Shown: piece by piece, positions 45,058 through 54,349 of the stretch
Layout: each line of letters opens with the position of its first letter
Numbering within the stretch: position 1 is the stretch's first letter
Assembly (NCBI GenBank): GCA_019802505.1
Contig: JAFMOC010000021.1
Span: 4,072,501 to 4,136,500 of the forward strand
DNA length: 64,000 nucleotides
DNA from: Corydoras sp. C115
Taxonomy: Eukaryota > Chordata > Actinopteri > Siluriformes > Callichthyidae
Direction: 5' to 3'
Position numbers and translations under genes: made by a program
The notes under the pieces: generated by a model
Seen by the model: only the letters and a program-made list of their open reading frames with translations
What the model was told of the DNA's origin: nothing
The model's database searches: none

Positions 45058-48000
45058 CTGTAAGAAATAACATTGAATTTGAAGGTTTAAAGGTACAGTC
45101 ATTACAACAGTTCCAACAATAAATGCTGTGTTGAATATTTACAAGATGAGAAACCCAATATTTTTTTAAATATGCAATAAAAACTGATCTTTGTTTAACA
45201 GATTAAAAGACAGAAATTACTTTAAAAATGCTATACATAAAACTGGGTCAGAAGTTCTTTACCACCTGGTCACATAACCTTTTCTTTTAATTATATTTTT
45301 TTAATTGATTTGAAAATAAAGATACTAATTGCTAGTTTTGTAAATGGTATTTTACAGTTTTATACATGGCTATGTGCTAGGTTTTATACACCTGTGCCAA
45401 TAGGATTAAATAAAATGAATAATTTGGTGATTAAGGTGTGTCCCAATACTTTTTGCTATACAATGCCTATATGCAGAAGACACATGCTGTGTCCACTGAT
45501 GCCGGCCACATTGCATACAGAAAAAATAGCTTTCTTTTTGCATAATACAATTTCAAGTTGCATTTAAATGATTTTTGTATTTGAAATGATCATAACAATG
45601 ATTTTCTGAAGTACCACTTGAGGGTTTGATGGTCACACACATTTAGCAGCAGTTTCTTTCCTTGGTCAATGTGCACTGGGAACTCCTCTGACTCCTTTAA
45701 TGTCTACAGTTCATAATGCCATAAAACATTAAAACACCTCAAGTCTTTCAGCAATCTGCTCCTTGTGTATTTATCTTAAATGACTTCACCAGTTACCAAA
45801 TAAACTACTGAGTGTGTAACATTCTATTACAGTACTACAGAACTCTTTTTATTCTTTTTTTTCACCTCTGTCTCAGTCAGTGTTTTATGTGTGTTATATG
45901 GGTCAAAATATTAATTTTACAAAGATAATTAGATTAAAAACAATGAAAATTGCTTTTTGTCTAAATTTTCAGTTAAATGCAAGTTCAAGTGAATTAACAC
46001 ATTTTTTTTCATTCATAATTTTAAAGTTTTGAAATGGCACTAAAAAGCATGTAAATGACTGGAAGAACATTTCTGAGGAAGAAACAATGTCAGTTCTTAC
46101 TGGGCATGCTCAGATTCTTCTGTCTTCAAATACTGAACTCTGCTCCTTGAAGTTTGGACTTCTTCTATGAAAAAAAGTAATTTTAAGATACAACTTTGAT
46201 AAATAAACTGATTTTATTAAACAAAACAAAAATATTAATAGTAAAACATCTACTATGTAACAATGTGAATATTAGACAATGTTCTAAATAATAAACACAG
46301 GTCAAGTCATGTCCTTAAATATGAAAGCACCATCTTATGGGCTTTCAGAAAGTGATATTTTCATTCATTCATTCATTATCTTCCGATTTATCCTCTATTA
46401 GGATCGCGTGGGGGGGGGGACATCCAGGGGAGAACGTTTCGGGCGCTGGGCAAATACACCAGGACAGGGAGCCAATCTATCGCTGGGCACACACTCTCTC
46501 ACACAGACGCACACACACAAACACACTCTATATGGGGCAATTTGGAGAACTCAATTGACTTGATCCATGTTTTTGGACTGTGGGAGGAAACCGGAGAACC
46601 CGGAGGAAACCCACGCGGACACGGGGAGAACATGGAAAGTTTGTAAATCCTTTATTATCTTATATTTCTGCATATATATTTTTTGTTATATAAAAAATAA
46701 CCAATTCAAACAAAGGAGACAGACATATTGCATTTGGTCATTTTTTTAAAGGCAAATCATTCCATTATTTATGTGCATGGCAAAAGTATGTTTGGATTAG
46801 CTGATGATTTGTAGGTGAAAGTACTCTGGTGTTTTCAAAGAAGTGGTTAAAGTATTTAATAAAAAATATATATATTTAAAAATAATTATTACAACTAACT
46901 GCATTTATAACTATATTCAGTAAAGAACCATCAAGAAATATATTTAATGTGTATTAATATATGTAATAATAAATATATACTATGTGAATGCTCCCATTAA
47001 GGGAGCAAGATAATAGCATTTAAAATGCAGCACTGGCTCTGTTGATTGTTGCTGGGAAATGAGGGCACTAGTTTAAGAATTAAAGTTCAACAAAATGTAA
47101 TTAAATATTCAATAAAAAAATATTTATTTTTTATTTAACAACCTAAAAAGCAATAAATACATTTAATAATAAATAAACATTTCTATTGACATGTACACAA
47201 TTCAAGTCCAGTAAATAACCTGAATTGGTCCAAAAAAAGGTTTTACATTATGTTCAATTACATTATTAAATATTTGATACAGCATTCAAACCTGGATCCC
47301 CAGTGTTGAGAGGCGAACGTGCTAACCACTAAGCCATTGTGCTGTCATGTTTTATATTATAATAATATATTATACTTTAGTTTCTATGCAGACAATTAGG
47401 GCTGCAACAACGAATCGATAAAATCGATAAAAATCGATTATCCAAAGTATCGATAATGAATTTCCATTATCGATTCGTTGGGTCGCGCGATTTCCGCGTT
47501 ACTCGCGATGTCGCAACCGCTTACGTCACATGTAGCGCGTCAATAACGCTGGAAAAAAATAGCGGGTTAAACAGAACGAGGCGGAGTCTGCAAAACAAGT
47601 CGATAAATCTATAAATGAAACACAGCCAACGCTGAAACTAAAGAACGTGGAACATGCAGCTCTGAGAACATGCGCAGCAGCACGGTGATGATACAGCTCC
47701 TGAAATAAACACTGATGAGGATGAAGCTGAACAGCAGATAAATCTCTACAACATCCCGAGCTTCTTTAGTTCTGAAGTAAATCGTAACACTGTGAGACCG
47801 GCAGAGCAGCGGCATGCTGTATTTGGTTGTTAACTGGATAATAACAGCGGTAGAGAACGTGTCTTAACGTCCGTTATACGAATACCCGTCCGTATGTCAC
47901 GTCGTGTCCCGGGCGTCCCGGTTTATTTTTTAAAGTGAGGACATGTCCTGGTTTTTAGCGGAGCAATAGCAGCACGCGGGATTGACGCGCACACGCGCAC

Positions 48001-49629
48001 GGCGGCTTTAAATGTCCCGGCACTGGGAGACTGCGCGCGCCCCCCCCCCTTCCCCGCTTTCACACCGCGACAAACAGGGGAAGCCTTGTACACGGTGTGC
48101 AAAGCAGCCATATGTCCCGGTGTCCAATTGAAATTTCACACAACAGGTATTTTTTTTGTTAACTGGCTAATTTTTATTTTATTTTTCCATAGCTGATTAA
48201 TTCATTTGTTAATTATTTTTTTCCAATAGGCTACAGAACAGACAATATTTAGTTCATTACTGAAGGCAACTGAGTATCATGTGTTATTTGGAATTGACTT
48301 TTGTTGTTAAGTGAGGGATGTTTAGATGATACATTATTTCTTTCATTGTGCTTTTCATTAATTACAGGAAATGTTAACTTAAACATTTTGAATAAAATTA
48401 CTATTTATAATACTATACTATAGAATAATTTTACTGAAAAACATACATCTTTGGATAAAGGTGTCTGCTAAATGATTAAATGTAAAGACATGGAATTTTT
48501 TTTTTTTTTTTTTTTTTTATCCGATTCATCGATTAATCGAAAAAATAATCGACCGATTAATCGATTATCAAAATAATCGTTAGTTGCAGCCCTACAGACA
48601 ATACCTTCACTAAGAGCAGCGGGCTCATCATGTTGTTGGTTTACCTACCAGCCTCTATCTCCCCCTCCTGGAAAGCAACTGAAAGTTCTTGGCTGCACCA
48701 GTCCTCCGAAGGGTAGTCTTCCATCGTGCTGCCATCTGATTCCATTTCTTGATAGAGGCCACTGCTGTTAATCAACACTGGCTGGCAGCTCTGTGAGTCC
48801 CACCCACCCTGCCCAAACACTTTCTCCAGCTGCTCGATGGAGTAGCTGCTCTTTCTCTTTCCAATGCCGTGTTCCTTAACTCGACTGTAGCATCTCCGCA
48901 GGGTCTGCGGTAGAGTGACAACAATCATTATTAAGAATATAAATGCTGAAATATTAATGTACACATTATTTAAACTGTATGGAATAGGTGACAACATCTG
49001 TGACTGAACAATGTTTTTGAAGACAGATTCATGAATGCACAAGGTTGTGATGTCAATAAAGAAAAGAATGGCAAAGGTTAGTGACACAAAGACCAAAACA
49101 CTCAATCTTTCTTTATCTGTCTTTATAAAACACTTATATTTTATAGTTAAAATACATTTTGAGGACTGACTTCAGGCTAGTTAAAATAACTTACCAGCTA
49201 ACCGATCTACATGTTTGAGTAAATGGTTACATTATTATGTCTTTTAATCACATTTTTAATGCCAATGTATATCCATGCCTCTGTTGTTTTACGTTTATCC
49301 ATAATACACTAATAATTCAAATTGAGCAGCACATATGTGACACTGATTTTAAAGATGAGGATAGCTCAGTGGTTAGGGTGTTGGGCCATCAATCTGAAGG
49401 TTGTGGGTTCATATCCCAGGTCCACTGTGGGTCCTTGAGCAAGGCCTTTAACTCTCATTGCTTCAGGGATGCCGGGGCCAAGCCTGTGCTCACTTTGTAA
49501 GTCTGCCAAATGACCAAATGAAAACTTTTATAACACACCACAACATTATAATAATTTAATATTTAATTAATTCATTCTAAATTCATTCATTTATTATCTT
49601 CTGCTTAATCGGGGGGGGGGGGGGGGGGG

Positions 49630-49679
<50 letters not shown>

Positions 49680-49983
49680 TGTTTCCCCTCATTCCCATCC
49701 AGGTGAGAACGCTTCGGGCCCTGGGCAGATACACCCAGGACAATCGCTGGGCACACTCATCACACAGACACAGACACACTCTATGGGGTAATTTAGAGCA
49801 TTCAGTTTACCTTGAATTAATTCAGTGGGAGGAAACAGGAGAACCCGAGAAAACCCAACGCAGACACAGGGAGAACATGGAGACTCCACAAAGATTGGGA
49901 TTCAAACGTGGACTCCACACAGCACTGAGAGGCGAACATGCTAACCACTAAGCCGCCATGCTGCTGAACATTTAATTGAATAT

Positions 49984-50051
<68 letters not shown>

Positions 50052-50765
50052 CAATAATAATAGGCAGGGCCGGATAATGATCTGGTTTGATAATTCTGCA
50101 GTGTAGCGTTTTTTCACCTTAATTACTGCCTTGTGTTGTTCTCAGTCGTTTTGGATAAAAGCATCTGCTAAATGACTAAATGTAAAAATCTAATTGAACC
50201 GCCTTCTTGTACATAAACAACCACAGTGATGCTGCAGTGATGCTGGTGGTTTGTGTATCCACATGAAGACACTGAGGCGTGTAGTACTGGATGTTTGGAA
50301 GTGACACGGTTCTACCTTCATCCTCTCCCGGCACTGTGACGGTGTTCTCTCGTAACCGAGCTCCGCTAACGCTCGGGACACTCGCTCGTACATGGCCGGT
50401 CCGGGAGCCTTGCCTGAAAACACGGTCCCCGCGACCTCCAGCTGCTGGATGCGAGCTTCGGCCAGCCTCTCGTTTCCCCACACGGCGATGAGCGCGTTGG
50501 TTTCGGAGGGGGTCCAGGACATGCCCCTGCACACCGTGAATCCCCCAACACCGCCGCCACTGTTGTTAGAGGCGGAGGCCGGACCTCCTCGCGCCGTCAG
50601 TGCCGATATGGCAACGTTAAGCGACGAAAACCTGCTGGGTGTCGACGAGTCGAAGTGGAACTGGTCGCTCAGTTCATCCGAGTCTGGAGACGGTAGCTCG
50701 GTTTTGGGGGCTTTCAGTGGCACCGACCTCTCTGGAGAGGGCTCGGCGTTACTGGGGGCCGCCAT
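44215..50765 (-). CDS. msantd2: msantd2, Myb/SANT-like DNA-binding domain containing 2 (four coding exons, one frameshift)
   Basis: Exons on the minus strand: 50765-50316 (phase 0 end), 48904-48649 (phase 1), 46164-46101 (phase 2), 45057-44215 (stop TAA 44217-44215). All introns are GT-AG and the phases agree. The start MAAPSNAEPS and following proline-rich leader match the vertebrate N-terminus. A trihelix Myb/SANT-like domain covers about residues 82-190 (SWTPSETNALIAVWGNERL ... GYERTPSQCRERMK | TLRRCYSRVKEHG). The conserved C-terminal module (FSRLHLSNKLAIFG, HYAEISSQVPLGKRLREYF, MNWKNVYYKF) fills exon 4. The family is nuclear and presumed DNA-binding; its targets are not established. One base is missing near 44460: the frame reads IAEERPF instead of the expected IAE-x-RTLQQCL, after which the correct C-terminus (FIEVELDFLSAGSLIECL) continues in another frame. 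With one base restored the protein would be 537 residues, near family length. Sequencing error and a genuine C-terminal truncation are both possible. Confidence 0.96.
44456..44464 (-). other. msantd2: Frameshift site in msantd2
   Basis: Minus-strand GAGCGACCCTTCAG has one base too few: GAG CGn ACC CTT CAG is needed to link IAEE-R to TLQQCL. Both flanks are well conserved, so the change is recent or an assembly error. Confidence 0.9.
45345..45470 (+). mobile_element. Tc1-like terminal fragment in msantd2 intron 3
   Basis: Words tacatggctatgtgctaggt, tttatacacctgtgccaata and ggtgtgtcccaatacttttt match the terminal part of a common fish Tc1 family whose end reads ...catacttttggccatatagt. Confidence 0.65.
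45471..46080. other. msantd2 intron 3, unassigned part
   Basis: AT-rich, no repeat or exon recognised. Confidence 0.5.
46101..46164 (-). CDS. msantd2: msantd2 exon 3 (64 bp)
   Basis: Too short for an ORF scan; placed by homology and phase. Acceptor CATAG|AAGAAG and donor CCCA|GTAAGA. It translates to EEVQTSRSRVQYLKTEESEH..., aligning with the human segment that ends KQESSEEAQK. The acceptor is tandem (TAG AAG), so two isoforms differing by one glutamate are possible. Confidence 0.88.
46361..46638 (-). mobile_element. 5'-truncated Mermaid/DANA-like SINE in msantd2 intron 2
   Basis: Tail (ATTC)n to agaacatggaaa; the tRNA-like head is missing. Confidence 0.88.
46640..47284. other. AT-rich part of msantd2 intron 2
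   Basis: Nothing recognised. Confidence 0.5.
47287..47346 (-). mobile_element. Mermaid/DANA-like SINE head fragment
   Basis: Only ggcgaacgtgctaaccacta and neighbouring words remain. Confidence 0.7.
47397..48594. mobile_element. hAT transposon with 8-bp TSD in msantd2 intron 2
   Basis: Termini TAGGGCTGCAAC and GTTGCAGCCCTA are perfect inverses. The target duplication cagacaat is perfect at 47389-47396 and 48595-48602. Subterminal ATCGATTA words repeat in both orientations (47410-47485 and 48520-48575). The interior has no intact transposase. The right end is 54 bp from msantd2 exon 2. Confidence 0.94.
48448..48484 (+). mobile_element. SINE tail nested in the hAT element
   Basis: tttggataaaggtgtctgct + aaatgattaaatg: only the SINE 3' end, inside the hAT. 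Confidence 0.55.
48649..48904 (-). CDS. msantd2: msantd2 exon 2
   Basis: Acceptor CCGCAG|ACC and donor GCTG|GTAGGT. A second GT four bases on (GGTAG|GTAAAC) has a better consensus but the wrong phase. Encodes TLRRCYSRVKEHGIGKRKSS, the end of the SANT-like domain, and the conserved CQPVLINSSGLYQEMESDGS. Confidence 0.95.
49358..49525 (+). mobile_element. tRNA-derived SINE (second family) in msantd2 intron 1
   Basis: A box tagctcagtggttagggtg, B-box-like gggttcatatccc, then cactgtgggtccttgagcaa; the tail is partly lost (taagtctgccaaatg). Confidence 0.85.
49582..49965 (-). mobile_element. Mermaid/DANA-like SINE with G-tract expansion
   Basis: Diverged minus copy in which the segment after cttctgcttaatc is replaced by the poly-G tract before resuming near the cattcccatccagg words. 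Confidence 0.85.
49611..49678. repeat. Poly-G tract, 68 nt with one interruption
   Basis: All G except a single A at 49632. C-rich in the msantd2 transcript; G-quadruplex potential on the + strand. Length in the genome may differ from the assembly. Confidence 0.9.
49987..50050. repeat. (AT)n microsatellite
   Basis: 64-bp AT array in msantd2 intron 1. Confidence 0.95.
50097..50187 (+). mobile_element. SINE tail fragment
   Basis: ttttggataaaagcatctgc + taaatgactaaatg, head missing. Confidence 0.6.
50316..50765 (-). CDS. msantd2: msantd2 exon 1 coding part
   Basis: 150 codons from ATG (50765-50763) to CRERMK, donor AAG|GTAGAA. A longer in-frame start at 50852 exists, but the MAAP start matches the family. 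GC-rich, CpG-island-like. Confidence 0.95.
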
Positions 50766-50880
50766 GTTTGCAGCTACTGCTCTGTTGCTAAGGGGAGGGG
50801 GCGAGTGGGAGGACGTGTGCGCATGCGCGCGAAAAACCGAGCAGGCGCGCATTCATGTGGCTGAATCACACTTAAATGTT
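50766..50880 (-). promoter_or_regulatory. msantd2 core promoter region
   Basis: CpG-rich, TATA-less. The NRF1-type palindrome TGCGCATGCGCG lies at 50818-50829, with an RFX-half-like gttgctaagg near 50784. Only ~120 bp separate the start codon from a SINE, so the promoter is compact or displaced. Confidence 0.6.
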
Positions 50881-50889
50881 GGGATTGTT

Positions 50890-51243
50890 CATTCATTCAT
50901 TCATTCATTATCTCCCGCTTTATCCTCTATTAGGGTCGCGGTGGGGTTTCCCATGCCCATCCAGGGGAGAACATCTCGGGCGCTGGGCAGATAGACCCAG
51001 GACAGGGTGCCAATCCATCGCTGGGCACACACTCACTCACACAAACACACTCTATATGGGGCAATTTTGAGAATTCAATTGACTTGATCCATGTTTTTGG
51101 ACTGTGGGAGGAAACCGGAGAACCCGGAGGAAACCCACGCAGACACGGGGAGAACATGGAAACTCCACCCAGATGGGGATTCGAACCGGGAATCCCTAGC
51201 GCTGAGAGGCGAACGTGCTAACCACTAAGCCACCGTGCCGCCC
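50890..51243 (-). mobile_element. Full-length Mermaid/DANA-like SINE upstream of msantd2
   Basis: Near-consensus copy. The flanks tgggattgtt (left) and tgggattatt (right) are a near-perfect target duplication shared with the next copy. Confidence 0.93.
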
Positions 51244-51252
51244 CTGGGATTA

Positions 51253-51496
51253 TTCATTCATTCATTATCTCCCGCTTTATCCTCTATTAGGGTCGCGGTG
51301 GGGTTCCCCATGCTCATCCAGGGGAGAGCATCTCGGGCTGATCCATGTTTTTGGACTGTGGGAGGAAACCGGAGAACACGGAGGAAACCCACACAGACAC
51401 GGAGAGAACATGGAAACTCCACCCAGATGGGGATTCGAACCGGGAATCCCTAGCGCTGAAAGGCGAACGTGCTAACCACTAAACCACCGTGCCGCC
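51253..51496 (-). mobile_element. Internally deleted Mermaid/DANA-like SINE
   Basis: Lacks ~110 bp between agcatctcgggc and tgatccatgttt. Followed by ttgggatta, the third occurrence of the same target word. Confidence 0.9.
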
Positions 51497-51530
51497 TACA
51501 TTGGGATTAAATCTATTAAATATGTATAGT

Positions 51531-51843
51531 GCAGCACGGCGGCTTAGTGCTTAGCACGTTCGCCTCTCAGCACTAGGGATTCCCGGTTCGTATCCCAATC
51601 TGGGTGGAGTTTCCATGTTCTCCCTGTGTCCGCGTGCGTTTCCTCCGCGTTCTCTGGTTTCCTCCGAAAGTCCAAAAACATGGATCAAGTCAATTGAATT
51701 CTCCAAATTGCCCCATATAGTGTGTGTCTGTGTGAGTGAGTGTCCTGGGTGTATTTGCCCAGCGTCTGAGACATTCTCCCTTGGATAGGCATGGGGACCC
51801 CACCCCTGCGACCCTAATAGAGGATAAAGCAGAAGATAATGGA
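51531..51843 (+). mobile_element. Mermaid/DANA-like SINE
   Basis: + copy with a 20-30 bp deletion in the TG-rich middle. Confidence 0.9.
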
Positions 51844-52000
51844 TGGGTAAATACCTATAAAATATTTAAAGCAAATAGCATGTGTTTGGCGTCAAACACT
51901 TAAGGTAATGTGCAATTCATTTTTGCTGTACTATCTGTTGTCATTTGTATAGTCGTTTTATTGTCTTTCCTCTATTATATATCATGTATATAATTGAGCA

Positions 52001-52289
52001 TCCATCCATCCATTATTTTCCGCTTTATCCTATATTAGGGTCGCGGTGGGGTTCCCCATGCCCATCCAGGGGAGAACGTTTCGGGCGCTGGGCAGATACA
52101 CCCAGGACAGAACGCCAATCTATCACTGGGAATACACTCACACACACAGACACGCACACAAACACACTCTATATGGGGCAATTTGGAGAACTCAATTGAC
52201 TTGATCCATGTTTTTGGACTGTGGGAGGAAACCGGAGAACCCGGAGGAAACCCACGCGGACACGGAGAGAACATGGAAACTCCAGCCAG
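52001..52289 (-). mobile_element. 5'-truncated Mermaid/DANA-like SINE with TSD
   Basis: Perfect duplication tataattgagca at 51989-52000 and 52290-52301; lacks the tRNA-like head. Confidence 0.93.
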
Positions 52290-52417
52290 TATAATTGAGC
52301 AGTTTATTTTATTTTATATGTACTGATCTATTATCATTTTTCTTTTCTTTTTTAAAAGTACTTCTCTTAATAGATATATTAGAGCTATCTTTTAACTTTC
52401 CCAATTACTCTTGCTGC

Positions 52418-52470
52418 TGAGACCGTGAATTTCCCCATTGTGCGACCACTAAAGGATTATCTTATCTTAA
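52418..52470 (+). mobile_element. LINE-type 3' tail
   Basis: gtgaatttccccattgtgcg ... aaaggattatcttatctta, a common fish retroposon end. Confidence 0.55.
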
Positions 52471-52895
52471 TGTTTTGAGGTTATTAAATTTATGAATTTA
52501 ATATTTTTTTTGTACAATAACTGGACTGAATATCAATGTGATTCCTTTATTGTTTTATGGTTTGCTGGTTGTAATTTTCAGAATGTTTTTAAAATTCTAT
52601 ATTTTATAGTGTAATTAAAATAACTGTCATATATTAGAGATGACACATGAAATTAAATAATTATTGTATATGATTTTCGAAATAATCTCAGCAAGTTTCG
52701 AGTCGGTATAACACATTAAATAACTAAATCAAAACATTTAATCAGTCATTAAATACCAGCTTGAGTTTTCTCCACTGGGTGGCATTGCCAATCTTTAACG
52801 AGAGCCAGTTGAGTAAGTACATGTGCTCATTCTAAAGGAAAAAAATAGAAGTAAAATGCTTCCTCTTTTTCTTCCTCTCCTTCTTCCCCCTCTTT
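52471..52895. other. AT-rich unassigned DNA
   Basis: Nothing recognised. Confidence 0.4.
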
Positions 52896-52896
52896 A

Positions 52897-52921
52897 GCTT
52901 CTTCTTCTTCTTCTTCTTCTT

Positions 52922-52990
<69 letters not shown>

Positions 52991-53020
52991 AGTAGTAGTA
53001 GTAGTAGTAGTAATAGTAGT
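52897..53020. repeat. (TTC)n-(TTA)n-(TAG)n compound microsatellite
   Basis: Three trinucleotide arrays in series. Confidence 0.95.
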
Positions 53021-53465
53021 ATATCATTATTATTATTAATATAGGCAGTGGGATGGGAGTGTGTTATTGTGTGTTGAGCTGGTAGGAGTAAATCAGACAC
53101 TGCTTGATGTTTTAAACACCCCTGCACACTTAATTAGACACATCTTTCTTAAAAAAAAAAAACTAAACTCCAGCAGCATTAATGGATAGACTAGTATAGA
53201 AATACAAAGAGGAATTGAGGTATGTGCTCATCACTGTAAACTAAGAGGCACAGAACATGGCTTAAACTGAAGCGGAATACGGGTATTCTGGCTAAACAAC
53301 TGCAGAGAGCTAGAATACAGACTCGGGATGAAAACAGCCAAAATTGTCAGGCAAAATGGCAGAGCACTGAGCATCAAAAAAACAGAGAGGATTTGAAGCC
53401 ATGAACAGAGGCAAAATTAACTGAACTGATGTGAAGAGAACTGATGTTCCCCTGGACACTCGGAC

Positions 53466-53472
53466 AATGAAA

Positions 53473-53507
<35 letters not shown>

Positions 53508-53508
53508 A
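53466..53508. repeat. (AAAT)n microsatellite
   Basis: About ten aaat units. Confidence 0.9.
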
Positions 53509-53659
53509 AAAAAACATGTGACAACCAAGAACAAGGTGATGCAAATTAACATAATATGTGATTATCAGAAGTAACTGAAGGGAAAAGAAGCCAAGATAAA
53601 AATGAACCAGGCGAATCAAAAGAACAGATCTGGAAGATGCCCACAGAGGCTGTGCACCT

Positions 53660-53660
<1 letters not shown>

Positions 53661-53723
<63 letters not shown>
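53661..53723. repeat. (CA)n microsatellite
   Basis: 63-bp CA array. Confidence 0.95.
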
Positions 53724-53726
<3 letters not shown>

Positions 53727-54079
53727 TCACTAACCACTTTATTATGTATGCCTCCTTGTTTCTATACTCATTGTAGGCATCCTTTGAGCAATGTCCAATT
53801 AAGCACAGATCAAGGAGGATTGGATGATGATTAATCCAAAGACTGCAGCAAAAATGAGCTGATGTCTTTGATTTTACATCTATGAAGAGAAGCAATGAGG
53901 TAGATGTGCACAGATACAGAACACAGTTTTTAATTCACTCATACAAAACCAACACACAATAAAAAAACAACCACCATATCAGTGTCAGTGTAGTTCTGAA
54001 ATTTATTTACCACCTGAATAATATCAATTCTGAATTTCTAAATCTATCTATTCAGAATTTTTTATTTAATATTTTCTTA

Positions 54080-54345
54080 CTTCTTTTCTATCTACATTTT
54101 ACATTTCAATTTAAGTTTTATTAGTTGAATTGCATTTTGCACTAAAGAGGTAATTGTAAAATGAATTGCACTTTAGATTTAAGCATAAATTAAAACTTTA
54201 TAAAATATCTTTAAAATTTGTGAGCTGGAAATATCCTCTTGTGTAAGCGTACTGTCGTTCGAACCATTTCACTGCAAGCTGTACTGTGCATTACTGTGCA
54301 CCTGACAAGTAAAGATTGATTTGACTTGATTTGACGAAAGTAAAA
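54080..54345 (+). mobile_element. Retroposon 3' end
   Basis: Ends caagtaaagattgatttgac with a short repeated ttgact terminus; same class as 4430-4518. Confidence 0.5.
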
Positions 54346-54349
54346 GTGG

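Noticed and set aside
48645..48646. Alternative msantd2 exon 2 donor GGTAG|GTAAAC
   Set aside because: Stronger consensus but gives phase 2, which puts exon 3 in a frame with an early stop; the GCTG|GTAGGT donor keeps the conserved frame.
50392..50994. 200-codon + strand ORF opposite msantd2 exon 1
   Set aside because: Antisense shadow of a GC-rich exon that runs into a SINE; no family resemblance.
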